Origin: Paracentrotus lividus
Lineage: Eukaryota > Echinodermata > Echinoidea > Camarodonta > Echinidae
Direction: 5' to 3'
Length of the DNA stretch: 64,000 bases
Assembly (NCBI GenBank): GCA_940671915.1
Contig: CALNVZ010003434.1
Location: 25,510,739-25,574,738, forward strand
Below the pieces are notes generated by a model. It did not search any database. It had not been told where the DNA came from and saw nothing but the letters and a program-made list of their open reading frames with translations. The translations under genes were made by a program, and so were the position numbers. How positions within the stretch are numbered: position 1 is the first letter of the stretch; each line of letters starts with the position of its first letter. Shown piece by piece: positions 23,564-35,327 of the stretch.

Positions 23564-23779
23564 TAATTGTTTTTCTTCACAATAACAGTTAGAGCAGTTT
23601 CATATAAACAAAATTTAGGCTGTGTATCATTTGTTTTGATTTAATACAAATTATGGAAATGTGCTTAGGTGGGCCATATTACCTGCATGTACCCGATGTT
23701 ATTTATTCAGGATGGAGTTGCTTTTTTGTTAGCTTTTTGTAGTTTTTATTTTACCCTCACTCTGGCACATTTCGAATAA

Positions 23780-23890
23780 CATATTCGCAAACAATGCATC
23801 GTGTTCATCCAAGCGTAAACACATACCACATAAAATTGGTACCCAGAAGATGCGGGAGACAAAATACTCTTTCAGAATATGTATAATTAT
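23780..23890. mobile_element. Degenerate core of the AATTGAAGATGC MITE
   Basis: Retains the core blocks CGTGTTCATCCAAGCGTAAA, ACATACCACA and AGATGCGGGAG seen at 51051-51130, but the terminal repeats have decayed. Confidence 0.6.
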
Positions 23891-24093
23891 TAGGGGTTCA
23901 TAAATCGGTTTTCTTTTTAATGACAATTTTCTAGAGGTATCATTGTAATCCCATGCCTACACACAAAAAACAAAACTAGTTTCCATGAGTAAAACCCGTT
24001 TGCTACTCTTGCAGGTGAGTGCTTTTATTCGTATATCACGTATTTTTACTTCAGAATCTGTGTTTCTGTTAAAAGTACACACCCGCTCTTCCA

Positions 24094-24186
24094 GAACATG
24101 TAAAGTTACTAAGGGATACTCAAGAAAAAAATTATTGAGTATATATACTTTTTTTTCTTGAGTATCCCTTAGTACTTTACATGTTC
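24094..24186. repeat. 38-bp hairpin
   Basis: GAACATGTAAAGTTACTAAG at the left is mirrored by CTTAGTACTTTACATGTTC at the right; the arms extend through TACTCAAGAAAAAAA and enclose about 17 bp. Confidence 0.85.
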
Positions 24187-24487
24187 AATTACGTAAAATA
24201 ATTGTGCAAGTGAGTTTCTCTTCAACTTGGTACGGCTTGGTGGATGATCGGGTGAAAACACTAACAATCGAGTAAAGTGAGAATTGCTGAGAAATTCTAT
24301 ATAGCCTGTAATTCACTAGATGAGTAAACTACGACACGTCTTTCGTACGTCTCAAGTCTTGTGAAAGTCTTTGAGAGTAATTTTACTCGCTATGCGGTAC
24401 TTTTACATGTTGCGCCCGGTACGCCTACTCGGATCACGAGTACGGACATCAAGACTGCGCATGCACACGAGGTATGTTCTACGCGTA

Positions 24488-24723
24488 ATGCTACAGTCAC
24501 ACAGACACTTACGTATAGATACGTCCGGTTGCGTCCAAATATTATTTCATCTTCTATTCTATCATTTCTTATGAATTTCTTTGTTTTACTGGATGAACGA
24601 AATTATCAATATTTTCACTGCTGACTATGACGGGTAGGCATCAGTGGGGATCCGCAGAAAAGAAAATAATTTTTGGACGCATCGGGACGTAACTATACGT
24701 AAGTGTCTGTGTGACTGTAGCAT
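24488..24723. mobile_element. MITE with about 60-bp inverted termini (CTACAGTCACACAGACAC)
   Basis: ATGCTACAGTCACACAGACA at the left is mirrored at the right, and similarity continues through ACTTACGTATAG and GCGTCCAAA. It directly abuts the large inverted-repeat element that starts at 24725. Confidence 0.85.
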
Positions 24724-25570
24724 AAAGGGGTATCTCACTGAGTTGCGAACATTTGCGAACAGGGCGAATTTAGAGATTTTCGTATACCTAGAATGCCTAA
24801 TCCACCTCGATTCAGTAGGTAGGCTTTTTGATGTGAGGCATTTTCTTTTGTTATGTGTTTTCCGGACAATGAGTATTTTGGAATGTAGCGAACTTCTGAA
24901 ATGAATGGAGTCGAAAACAGGAATTCTTTGTCCTGCATTGGGGCATGAGTGATCGATCTTGTTTCAACCACATTCTTTTCGATAGGCCTGAATAATTCTT
25001 TTGAAAATAATTCGCCAAAAAGTTTGAACATGTTCAAAATTTCTAGGCGAATTATTTTATGATCGATTCAAGTGCATAATTCTGTGTGTAAAAATGGTTG
25101 AATTTACTATAAATAGGTTTACTGATATTACTAAAATATATATGGAAAGGGTCAACATAAATTTGAATCGGATAAGAATTACTCGATGAAAAAAATATAA
25201 TTTCTAAAAATATGTTTGGAAATAATAATAATAATCCAGCGTATACGTGTCTTTGATCATGTTGATTGGTATTGTCCATTAACAATAAACGCAAATAAAA
25301 CATTCAGATTTCACTTCGGGCGTGGCTGGGCGTTGGGGGGTAATTGAGCTGGGTAGTCATTTCTTTTTTCAATTATCATTACTATTATCATTTCCATATT
25401 ATTGTTATCATTTTGTTTTTTCATCTCTGCACCCATGACTGCATAATTGACAATCAATATTCTCACTTTTGGCAAACACACGCACCCACGTACCTACAAG
25501 AACCAAAACGAAGCAAAAATGACTTGTTTCATTGATATGTGTTCACAATTCAGTGAAATTACCCCCTTCG

Positions 25571-25737
25571 AGGGGGCTGTTGAGCCGGTGCTTGGGGGGG
25601 GGGGTTCAGCCCCCACTTCAGTTCTCAGCACACGTGTACAAAATTGCAAATGACCATGCATTTGTTCATTTCTAGTCTCTTCAGCCCCCCCCCTTCGGCT
25701 CAGCTCATCTACTTTCAAAAACGCTCCACGGCCCCTG
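25571..25737. mobile_element. Divergent E2-family repeat
   Basis: Ends GCTCCACGGCCCCTG and carries the family's ACACGTGTACAAAA and TCAGCCCCC blocks. The left boundary is uncertain. It lies just before the 75-bp minisatellite that F1 interrupts. Confidence 0.5.
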
Positions 25738-25751
25738 CTTTGTGATTGCAT

Positions 25752-25823
25752 AAAAAAGCAGTACAAAAGAAAACATGCCAATACCATACAATATAACCCA
25801 CCCGTACTTGCCTAACAAGGCAG
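25752..25823. repeat. 75-bp minisatellite, part left of F1
   Basis: One unit (AAGCAGTACAAAAGAAAACA, then TTGCCTAACAAGGCAG) directly before the F1 insertion. The array continues at 28806. Confidence 0.75.
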
Positions 25824-26229
25824 TAGGGGAGACCTGGGGCAATTGTAACAGTTTTTTCCAAATTTGACCTATCAGCTTTATTGAAGATAAATACTTGCTT
25901 AAAACTAAATAAAAGAAATATGCATATCTTAGCTTGAATCATATGAATAGGTTTGGGTTAAGTAAAACAAGTCATTTTGAAGCCATTACATTTCAAAACA
26001 AGAGGTCGAGTGTTACAATTGCCCCGTGACGAGGGCAATTGTAACAGACGTGCGGGGCAATTGTAACACATGAACTTGTAACATTTTGTTTTTCTTATCA
26101 AAGCTAGCACATGACAAATTAAACATCATTAACCACATAAACTAATTATAATGAAACATGACAATGCCTTGACCCATTTATATTACATTTTCCACTTGTT
26201 ATATGCATGAAATGGGACAAAAGTTTAGA

Positions 26230-26230
26230 T

Positions 26231-26268
<38 letters not shown>
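26230..26268. repeat. Poly-T tract within F1
   Basis: Thirty-nine consecutive T residues. The inverted F1 copy has only a short A run here (about 58948), so the tract length is unstable. Confidence 0.9.
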
Positions 26269-26270
<2 letters not shown>

Positions 26271-27545
26271 GTTGTTGTGGCTTCCACCCTTTAACGTAGA
26301 ATTATAAAACCTTCATTAATTCATATTTTGGGTTTTTTATCTACTTAGTACCTACACAATATATCTTTTAACTGACAACTGTTGTATACCACTTTATGTT
26401 AGGCTTACGCCCTAGTGACTATAACGCATTCTTGCAAAATAAAGTGATACATTTCTGAGAAGAAGTAAAAATGACAGCTTTTTTTTTCTGTCTTCTTTTT
26501 TTTTTTTTTTTAAATCAATCTTTCAAAATTTACGCCATTTTTTTCTTCTGGCAAAATCAATATGTCTTTGCCCTTTTAACAAAACGTATTGGACATATAT
26601 TTTCAGGTATCATATTGAAATATATTTTATTTTTTTATGGGGGCTGCCATCCCCCCCTCTCTCTCTCCTCTGTCTTTCTTTCTTTCTATCTTTCTTTTTT
26701 CTTCATAACTCCCTCTACTTTTACTTTCCTATCTGCCCTCCCCCCCCTCTCTCTCTCTCTCTCTCTTCTCTCCGCCCCTTTCTTCCCTTCCTCTTTCTTC
26801 TTTCTCTCTTTTAATATGTGCCGTTTTTTAATAAAAAAACAAGTCGGGGGGGTCCTATTCTCTTCCCATTTATATGACCCCATGTAAATGGCCTTTTCGG
26901 TTTTCATGGGCTATCCTGTCAGTGTTTCTTTTATGTGTTATACCAGAACACTCGACGAAAAAATGAAATGAAATCATATGTTCACAGTTATTTATTCCTC
27001 CATGTTTGAGCTCATAGATTGGTTACCTTTTGGTCCTTGTAAAAAAAAAGAAACTATAATTGATTATACATTCAAAGTTTCGAAGTTCTGAAGTTCTCTA
27101 GTAAGTGATATAAAATTATATTTAAAAAAAACAAGAATAACAAACTTGAGGCTCTGATTACAGTGAAACAAATGATAAACAAACTAAAGGCATTTTTTTT
27201 CGGAAAATATCAATATTTCATTGCATTTCTAACAAAACGTATTAGACAGATATGTCAAAGTTATTGAAATTTCATGTCTGAGATTATAGGTATGGTTACC
27301 TTTTGTTTTTTAAAGCATAATAATCGACAATACATTCAAAGTTATAAAGTTTTGATACTTGAGCTTATCAACGAGGCTTTCTTTGCTATTTTTCTTATGT
27401 CCAAGTCTACTCCTATTTACAATCTTGGCATTAAAAGAACGTAATGGTCACTCTCTTCATATTTTTTTACTTTTTTTTTTCCAGTAAAGTAATATAAAAT
27501 ATTATAAAAAAAACAACAACAACAAGAATAAAAACTTGAGGCTCT

Positions 27546-27801
27546 GGTATCTCACTTTGCGGAGACGTCTCCGCGATAGAATAGAAAATTTTGTTTTCGC
27601 GACGGACAGAATGTATTAAAAACGTCTCCAATATCGCGGAGCGTCTCCGAGACGTCTCCGCCACAATTTATGAAAAAAAATCCGTCTCCGAGATTTAGGA
27701 GACGTTCCGAGACGTCTCGGATACGTTTCTAATATTATTTATCCATCGCGGAGACGAAATTTCTATTCTGTCGTGGAGACGTCTCCGCGAAGTGAGATAC
27801 C
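27546..27801. mobile_element. GGTATCTCAC MITE in F1 copy 1
   Basis: Inverted ends GGTATCTCACTTTGCGGAGA and its reverse; the body is built of GAGACGTCTCCGCGA palindromes. It is 256 bp, exactly as in F1 copy 2 (57423-57678). A related half-element with the same left end lies at about 27904-28080. Confidence 0.85.
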
Positions 27802-28168
27802 ACCCTAATTTTTCAGTCGAGGTTATAGATTTGTTACCTTTTGTTTTTGTAAAGCATTATAATTGAAAATACATTCAAGTTATGATGCTTGAGCTAAGGG
27901 TGCTATCTCACTTCGCGGAGACGTCTCCGCGACAGAAAGGAATCTTGTCTCCCGACGGATAAATATATTAGAGACGTCTCCGAGACGTCTCCTGAATTTC
28001 GGAGACGGAATTTTTTTTTTTTATAAAATTGTCGCGGAGACGTCTTGGAGACGTCTCGGAGACGTCTCTAATACTAGCTCCATGGTTCAGAGGTTTCTGA
28101 TTATGTTTTAATTATGTTTACAGGAAGCAACAAATTCCGGGACAATTGTAATGTTTTTATGTAATTTG

Positions 28169-28324
28169 CAGGGCCACGGAGCCTGGGAGGGCTTCGTCAG
28201 CGAACGTGTACAAAAACGGAAAAATGACCATACATTTGTGATTTTTAGTCTGTTCAGCCCCCCCCCACTCCCCTCCCACTTGCCGCTCAGCCCCTCCACT
28301 TCCAAAAACGCTCCGCGGCCCCTG
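28169..28324. mobile_element. E2-family repeat in F1 copy 1
   Basis: Begins CAGGGCCACGGAGCC and ends GCTCCGCGGCCCCTG. Present at the same place in F1 copy 2. Confidence 0.7.
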
Positions 28325-28805
28325 ATTGGTTATTATTTTAATAGCTTGGTGTTGATTCAGCGGAAATCTGCTTTACCGAGTTCCTACGGGAGTTATTTAA
28401 CAGAAACAGGGGCAATTGTAACAGCTTGTTACAATTGCCCCTGCAGCAGTGACCATATTTTGGAGAGATTTTTTTTCTATCTTAGCTTCGGATTCGTCGT
28501 GAAACTTTAGCAAAATATGCCTAGAAATAAATTCTAAATATACAAAAATGACAGCCGTAGCTCATCCACATATTTGTCCAGAAGAAAACAATGGGTAATG
28601 TGAAATATTACTTTTTATGCTCAAAAAACGGTTTTCCGCTGTAGAAAGTTCCACGAACCGTTTAAATCTGCTAACACTCATACAGCATGTGGGCGATTAA
28701 ATGCGGCATGTTCTCTACAAATTTTAAGTTTATAGCGTGTTTTCTGCTAGGAATGGGAGCCTCTGTACAATTGCCCCGTGTTACATTTGTCCCCGGTCTC
28801 CCCTA

Positions 28806-29085
28806 GGCCTACAAAAGAAAACATGCCATGATCATTCAGTACAACCCCTTTGTGCTTGCCTAACAAGGCATACAAAAGAAAACATGCCATGTTGATACAG
28901 TTAGTAACCCTATTGAGCTTGCCTAACTAAGCAGCACAAAAAGAATATATGCAATTCTTATACAACGAGAAACCCTTTGAGCTTGGCTTACAAAGCATCG
29001 CTTAAGAAAAACATGCCATTCTCTGATACAACGAGATAACCCCTTTATGCTTGTCTAACAAAGCAGCACACAAAAGAACGTTGGT
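28806..29085. repeat. 75-bp minisatellite, part right of F1
   Basis: About four units with ACAAAAGAAAACATGCCAT, CAACGAGAAACCC and GCTTGCCTAACAA. The F1 insertion split what was one array. Confidence 0.8.
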
Positions 29086-29243
29086 AGATCCTCTTATATA
29101 TATAACACTCTGTAAATTCGCCTGGGTTCCACCAGTGAGATACCCCCTTAAGTGCGTACATGTTTAGCGGAACCATATAGAGTTACACTCTGTGAGCGGA
29201 ACGGATCCGAGAGCGGAGAGCCTGCATGCTCTTATTGTCTTTG

Positions 29244-29566
29244 GGTGAGTCCTTTTCCCTTTTGTCTGTTTGTTTGCCTGTTTTATTAATGATATTTGGA
29301 ATGTTCCGATGATATACATCGTCTGATAACACTAACAACTAGATTAACATGCATGGAATTCCATTACTTTGTCAGTTCATGTACACAGTTGAGTAATTTG
29401 ATGCATTGATCAATGCAAGTGTTGGTTTGTGTGAATTGATGCACTGAAGTGAGTAATGCAGTGTATTGGTTTGAGAGAATGATGCACTGATTGTATATCA
29501 TCGTAACATTCCCAATATCATTATAAAAAACAGGCAAACAAACAACAAAAAGAATAGGACTCACCT
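29244..29566. mobile_element. Fold-back repeat with about 75-bp arms
   Basis: Left arm has GTGAGTCCTTTT, TTGTTTGCCTGTTTT and GGAATGTTCCGATGATATAC; the right arm mirrors it to ACTCACCT. A separate inverted pair (TAGTGAGTAACGCTTTAC) follows at about 29567 and 29668. Confidence 0.75.
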
Positions 29567-29699
29567 AGTGAGTAACGCTTTACAGTACTCAGCGAGTCAG
29601 TAAGTAAAGGTTGCACAAAACTCCATCACACGCAAGTTGATGAGCTTTACAACTCTCCAGATATGTAAAGCGTTACTCACTAGATTAGTTTGTGCAATG

Positions 29700-31320
29700 T
29701 ACTCAAAACAATTAGTTATGTTACTCAATGAATGAGTAATTAAATAAACTCATTTTGTGTGTCACTATATTGTCAAATTTAAAATACTCATTAGGTGCGT
29801 TTTCAAGTAGCTTTATGAGTGAAAGCACTCATGGATGTGTGTCACTATATTGTCAAAAATACATGGATATTTGAGTGTGATCACTCATATATGCAAGTTC
29901 TCATTTTTTGTGTGTATGTGGAGCCAATTACCTTGATTGTAGGCCCTACATCTATGATCTGCATTCGATGCGAACCGATAAAAAAGTCATGTATAATTAT
30001 TTTTCAAAACACGATTTTCATAACCATCTATGGTTTTTCCCAATGTTCTATTCCGCCAAGATGACATTACGAAGGGTTTACTACATCATAAACAGGGAAA
30101 AGCAATCAAGATTGTGTTAGAAATTATTATGTAGGGTTCCTTAACATGTTATCAGATAGTAAATTAACATGTACCATGCTACAAAAAAGAACACTAATAA
30201 TATTTGTTGCATTCAAAGACATTTCATATTTATTGATTGATATGCATATTGTTATCTACATGTATTATACACTGTTTCATTAAAAATAGATATTTTCTCA
30301 ATATTTTATTACTTCCATCTTGAAATGATTAAATAAAATTTATTGTCTAAAATAATTACGCGATCTGAAACTGTCAGCCCATATTAAATTTTGTTTAATT
30401 GGTGTTTTTTAATTATAGGGGGCGCGTCCCCTGAGCCTCTGCCTGCATCCGCCACTATTTTTACTTTTTCATGTCATCTGATTTTTAAGTAACAAATTTG
30501 TTGTTACCTAAGACGTCGAAGATGTATATATTTGTGTCATTGCTACAAGTGAGGATATTATTCTTGTCCATAATATCCACAGATCTAAAAAGGATGACCC
30601 AACAAAATTGTGAGCCCTGGTAACTTTTGGGTGTGTAGTTTTTCAATTGACTTTCAAAAATATATTTGTCCCTGTTTTACTGATGCCCTATTTGTGATGG
30701 TAACATCATGTATGGATGTGCGAGGAGAGTGGGGAACATTGTTGCTTTAGCCTTGTGCCTCTCATTTGAATATCATTGCATTCAAGTAAAAAAAAAAAAA
30801 TCCAAAATAATAAAAAAAAAAAAAACCTTTGAAATATATCCATACCTGTCATTCTGTGGAATATGGCATGAGATCATCTTTACCGATTGGGTATCAACTA
30901 GAAATGAGGATTGATTAACCTTCCAAATGGAATGGGAATTAAAAAAAAAAAAACACAACAAAAGCAACACTAAGCGCCCAGAAACCCAAAGGTGGAAATA
31001 TTGTATCAAGCGCTATATAAACAATGATATATATGTTATCAACTATAATTCTTAAAAAATACATCCAAAATTAAGCATTACAATTATCTCAACCTTAATA
31101 ATTTTACTATCAGGATATTATTCTTTTCGTTTATACGCACGGGGTATAAAAGGTATTTTGACAAAAATTGCTCTACGAAAGTATAATATACTCCTTTGAA
31201 ACATCAACTGGAAAATGACGAAAGATTATGATAACAAAAGTACAAACCAGAACAATAATTAAGGTAATACACTTAAAAAAAAAATTATGTACAAGTATAA
31301 TATCAACTTAATGTAATTAA
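29700..31320. other. Intergenic, no gene seen
   Basis: AT-rich, matched in part by 48520-50050 in unit 2. It includes a TATCAAGCGCTATATAAA motif (about 31002) also present near 49610. No coding signal. Confidence 0.45.
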
Positions 31321-31799
31321 AATGTATTATATAGAACATATATTAAAGTCCGTTTATACATATTTTATGATTAGTGTCTGTAATTTATCACACACACACA
31401 CCAACACACATACAAATTCGCAAACATTATTTGTTTTAACAATGCAAATTTACCTCCTTTCAAAACACACAGACACGAACAGATTCAATTTAATCTTTGG
31501 TAAACATGTCAAAATATCACTTCTTTTTCAAAACAAATTAGTAAAACATTGAATTAAGTAATTAACAATGCTCATAATTGTAAACTTAGTGTATTATTAA
31601 TAGAAAAAAATTTACAATACATATACTGTACCAAGGCACCTCACATTTTTGTGCAATTTTTAAATTTTGATTACCATTATATTGCTCAATTTTAATTATC
31701 TGTTTATTCGTAGGTAACTCTGATGAATGGGAGACAAATTCCATTGTGTCATAAACAAAGTCAGTGTACTGACCACACTACCCTTTCTTTTTGATATAT

Positions 31800-32200
31800 A
31801 TAAACGTTGTATTAATTACCAGTAAATTGCCATTGTGCCTAAACCCACTAATGACCGTTTTGTCTAATTACCATTAGGTCCAATTACCATTTTAACTATT
31901 TTTTTTTTTACCATTTTGTCTAATGTCCATTTTTTCTAATTCCAATTGGTCTAACTTCACATCGTCAATTTTTGTAAGATACTGGTAATCAAAAATTCAT
32001 TTGGGAATTAAATGGAAAAGCAATGATACCAACAGTTAATTTGAAGAATTGGCTATTTTACCAAGTGGTCATTATACCAATTATGTATTAGTTCTAGTGA
32101 ACATTATACCAAATTACAGAGTAACTGGTTTTCGCCCATGTGGTGTTAGACAATCAGAAAATTAGAACAACAGTTGTTAGACCAAGTATATATAAACGTT
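31800..32200. repeat. Degenerate GTCTAATTACCATT word repeat, unit 1
   Basis: Loose repetition of TGTCTAATTACCATTAGGTC-like words, reversing to the AGACCAA form towards 32180. Collinear with 50690-51320 in unit 2. Confidence 0.7.
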
Positions 32201-32277
32201 AATTAGATGGTGGCAGCGCTGGAATTATACATCAAACGATTCAGTGTATATCGGTGGAAATGTAACTGGACTTCATT

Positions 32278-32504
32278 CACTCTAAGAAAAAAAAAATGAA
32301 CACCTCCCTTTATATTTCCACAATAGCAGCACCCTTTTGGGTACCTATTAACACCCTAATACGGGTGCTCACTAGCACCCTTAAATGCTTAAGGCGCTGG
32401 TGAGCATCCTTTCATGTACTGGCAGGTGCTAATGGGCCCACCATTAGTAGTGTGCCCCTATTGTGGCAAAAAAGGCATTAAATTTAACTTTTTTTTAAAG
32501 AGTG
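32278..32504. mobile_element. CACTCTAA-ended MITE, unit 1
   Basis: Ends CACTCTAAGAAAAAA and the reverse of CACTCTTTAAAAAAA. Subterminal CCACAATAGCAGCAC is mirrored by GTGCCCCTATTGTGG; many GGTGCT and AGCACC words lie inside. The termini resemble those at 6786-7327. Confidence 0.7.
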
Positions 32505-32744
32505 TTCGCGGGTTAATGATATTTGCTCCTGTGAAAATTGTTGTAGTGGTTTTTAGTTTTTACGGCGCTGCACATTAATCGAAAGACGATCTTCAACCAT
32601 GGAGAAAAGAACTCACACCAACCCAAACCCTATACCATGGAGTCCCCATGCCTAAACCTACATGTTAAACGTAACAAAGCCCGGAAAAATGTCGTCGGAA
32701 CAAGATATCGTGTGATCCGTGCCACGACAGAACTTTCGTGGAGG

Positions 32745-32963
32745 TCATGGCTGAGTTTCCTCTGTAGAAGGAGCCATAAGGGTGTTAGAAGCAGGACTAC
32801 TGGACGTCATTGTAGTAAGGGCAATAGCCTGTCCCGACGGACTTGGTGTAACACCTGTCTTGGACTGTAACATACAGCTATGAAGGCAACCAGAGACAGT
32901 AAGGATAAGGATTCCCCAACGAATGCCATGGTCCCCACGACACGTGGAGATATATATTATGTC
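32745..32963 (-). pseudogene. Decayed copy of the SRCR receptor membrane-anchor exon
   Basis: This stretch aligns along its whole length with the exon at 52003-52232, including the acceptor (CTATCCAG), the segment coding TMAFVG and the terminal TGA. It is broken: two extra bases after the acceptor shift the frame, and about ten bases are missing where the functional copy codes the YTCSQS region. No SRCR exon lies 5' of it, because homology between the duplication units stops about 460 bp further upstream, at 33425. It is therefore the truncated 3' end of a duplicated gene rather than a working exon. Confidence 0.8.
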
Positions 32964-33159
32964 CTGGATAGAAAATGAAATGAAAAAGTGAAAGTAACAA
33001 TGACATTACTATACCGTTCTCTATTAAAACGGTAATATAAGTACAATGGCCGGTTAACCTATGCTATAGAAACCCTACGTCACTGATTGAACTCCTTGCG
33101 CGGGTTCGCCAGAAGTAGGGCAACTTCAAAGAGAAATAGACATGATAGAAAAAAACTAT

Positions 33160-33300
33160 GCCGTGGCGGATCCAGCATTTGAAAAATAGCTAGAGGGGGC
33201 GCCAGGCCTGATAAAGGGGTGAGCCGCCGAATTTTTCCGATTTTAACATGTACAGTCAATGAGTAGTCCCCTGTGCCTTCACATGGATCTGCCATTGTCA
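33160..33300. mobile_element. hAT-like MITE, unit 1
   Basis: Ends GCCGTGGCGGATCCA and the reverse of ATGGCAGATCCATGTG. Present at the matching place in unit 2 (52512-52677), so older than the duplication. Confidence 0.6.
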
Positions 33301-33425
33301 TGGTTTACTGTCTTGTATGTATGCTTGTAAGGAAGTGAAGTTTGTCTATTTTATTTGAATTAATTGCCTTAATGCGTTGCACTTGATTGTAAATATAGTG
33401 GCGTATTTTCTCTTACATTAAAGGG

Positions 33426-33979
33426 ATGCAGTAACATTGAATGATATTCAAATCACATTATATTCGATTTAGGCTTATTTTGCCAACATAATTAATAAAC
33501 ACTTAGGTCAGTTGCGTATCTCTTCAAAATTGCAAGCTAATTGCTTGCTTTACCTTCGAAGTATACAATGATTTCATACTCAAAATATTATAAACCGGAC
33601 ACGGATGGTTTATAAAACCATGTGCTTTTCCACACGACCCATTCCTGTTGTACAAGTCTCCCGTCTCTAGTCGCCTGGTGCGCCTATCAGACAGAGGGTA
33701 CTGTGAATATTCCGAGCTTGATATGACTTGATGCAGACTGATTGTGTCAGCACGTAGTTTAAAGTGTTAGTGTAAATAAATGAACTTCATTTGACTGAAA
33801 CTTATCAAGTTCAGATTTTCCTGTTTATACTGTTGGATCAATATAATTTTATTAATCTTGATATAATTGCTCTTGTTTTTGAAAGCTACTTAATCCCTTT
33901 AAAGGGAAGCTGTGGACCCATAATAAGTTGCTTTTATAAGAAGCAGAAAAACTAGAAAAACAGATTAAAATAAGTTTGA
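33426..33979. other. Junction between duplication units, no gene seen
   Basis: About 550 bp with no match to the equivalent flank of either unit and no coding signal. It separates the end of unit 1 similarity from the start of unit 2 similarity and marks the duplication breakpoint region. Confidence 0.6.
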
Positions 33980-34074
33980 AGAGAAGCCTATTAACTGTTG
34001 AAACAACCCCCTCAACATCCTAACATAATCAATATCCGCAGAGGCGGGCATTGTAAAAACTATATGCATTTCTA

Positions 34075-35327
34075 CAACAATGCTGTCAGCAGCTTCGGCC
34101 GCCATATCTGATGTAAAATTACAAAACTTACTATTGCGATATAAAGCATACATTGGGCCGAACACATTTGTTTTGTTTTATATGGTACGGTATCATATCA
34201 ATTCTAGTTGTAAACTTAAGGGGAAGAGGGCGCTATCACTCTACGCAAAGCGAACGCGGCCATAGACTTTTTGTATTTTGCACATTTTTTTCACTTTGTT
34301 TTCTTGATTATGGCGAGCAACTATCTTTTCAAAGAAATGATCAACTTGAATAAGTACGCTAAGGGTCCGATTTTTTCAAAAATAGGAATAACTTATTGCA
34401 AAGGGAAAAAAAAGTCATGTCACTTGTGTCAATTCGAAATCCTAGTAAGATCAAATTCCTGTACAATATGGCCAATTTTGCTCTCAAAATAGCTCATACG
34501 CTGCATAGTCATCTTCCTCGATTACGCATAATTATATTACACCTTAATGATCAAGCAGTTTTTAAAAGCTTGAATTCTCAGCTTTCCAAATATGGTACAT
34601 TCATCTCGATTGGTTAAAAAAAAGTCCTGTCACTTTGAACATTATCACAAACGAATCTTTACTCGATGGGTCAATATTTCCGCATATCACATGCATATCG
34701 AATGTGGACGGCGTCTTCGCAAGATGTGACAAGATCACTATTTATATCAATAATCGTTAGGAACATCAATCTATGTGAAATAAAGATTCTGATTACAACT
34801 TTAGCACAATGGTGTTATAGGCTTGCCAAAATGTCTTTTTCCCCAATCTGGTCTGAAGCATCTACCTACGAAAACTATGATAAAAGTTCAATTATTTATT
34901 TCATGTCCAGGACTAATTTCCTCGAACGGATCGACTGACAATTCCATTTTACCGACAGGGAAGTTTTCTTAGGCGAGTTTTTGTGCGCTAAGTAATAATT
35001 GCATGCAGTTGTCAATCGGTCGCTTCCCGCCGTTAGCGCGGGTTTTGTTTTTCAGCTGCGTGCATTTCCACTAAACTCATGAATGTAATGTTGCGTTTCC
35101 CCTCCTCAAATAATGGACGCGTCTTTATGTTAAGATTTAATGTCATACGTTAGATTTACATTTCACGTGGAGTAGAATTGATATGGATTTCATTTTTTTT
35201 TTCATCTCTCACATAGATTTTTGGAGGAGAAATCAACAGCAAAACTGTTTTCGTACATCAGAGTTTATGGCGACTCTGCTGACAGCATATTGCTATAAAA
35301 GTACCGAAATATGTTTTCTTACAGAGG
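34075..35327. mobile_element. GTCGCCATA-family MITE, unit 2 copy, split by an insertion
   Basis: The two halves flank the element at 34194-35185 and together match 9316-9598. Confidence 0.65.
34194..35185. mobile_element. 992-bp element, CATATCAATTCTA ends, copy 1
   Basis: Perfect 13-bp inverted ends CATATCAATTCTA. The unit 1 empty site reads GGTATGATTTC; here GGTAT and GATTTC flank the element with no visible target duplication. It shares most of its sequence with 36390-37358. Short frames only. Confidence 0.85.

Larger units (their letters stand above)
22345..23692. mobile_element. F4 transposon, truncated copy carrying two nested insertions
   Basis: Right end is the reverse of GGGTACATGCAGGTAATATG. 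It aligns with 47105-47334 once the hAT-like MITE (22398-22541) and the F3 element (22578-23563) are removed. The left part of F4 is missing or unrecognisable. Confidence 0.7.
25826..28803. mobile_element. F1 transposon, copy 1 (GGGGCAATTGTAACA word)
   Basis: Ends GGGGAGACCTGGGGCAATTG and the reverse of GGGGAGACCGGGGACAAATG, TA outside. The word GGGGCAATTGTAACA recurs at about 26010-26070 and as a near-perfect inverted pair at 28408-28442. It carries nested small MITEs and T- and CT-rich tracts. At 2,978 bp it lacks a recognisable transposase. An inverted copy lies at 54563-59376. Confidence 0.9.
24725..29149. mobile_element. Large inverted-repeat element enclosing the F1 nest
   Basis: Left end AAGGGGTATCTCACTGAGTT and right end (reversed) AAGGGGGTATCTCACTGGTG, both followed by GGCGAATTTA. 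Inside are a 75-bp minisatellite and, interrupting it, the F1 element. Its GGTATCTCACT terminus is shared with the small MITEs at 27546 and 57423. Confidence 0.6.
9259..33425. repeat. Segmental duplication, unit 1
   Basis: Long collinear similarity to unit 2 (33980-52803). Matching blocks include 9259-9970 with 34002-35690, 10260-13500 with 35700-40400, GPCR exons and flanks (13640-18660 with 40500-46130), 19490-19630 with 47530-47690, a minisatellite with its flank (21640-21960 with 47700-48270), and 30095-33425 with 48520-52803. Similarity ends at 33425 just beyond the decayed SRCR anchor exon. Unit 1 carries about 8 kb at roughly 22.0-30.1 kb not matched in unit 2, mostly mobile elements. 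Confidence 0.85.

Noticed and set aside
26471-26907. Long frames over CT-rich DNA
   Set aside because: Homopolymer and CT tracts inside F1 give phenylalanine, serine and leucine strings.
32637-32870. A plus-strand 77-residue frame
   Set aside because: It is antisense to the decayed SRCR anchor exon.
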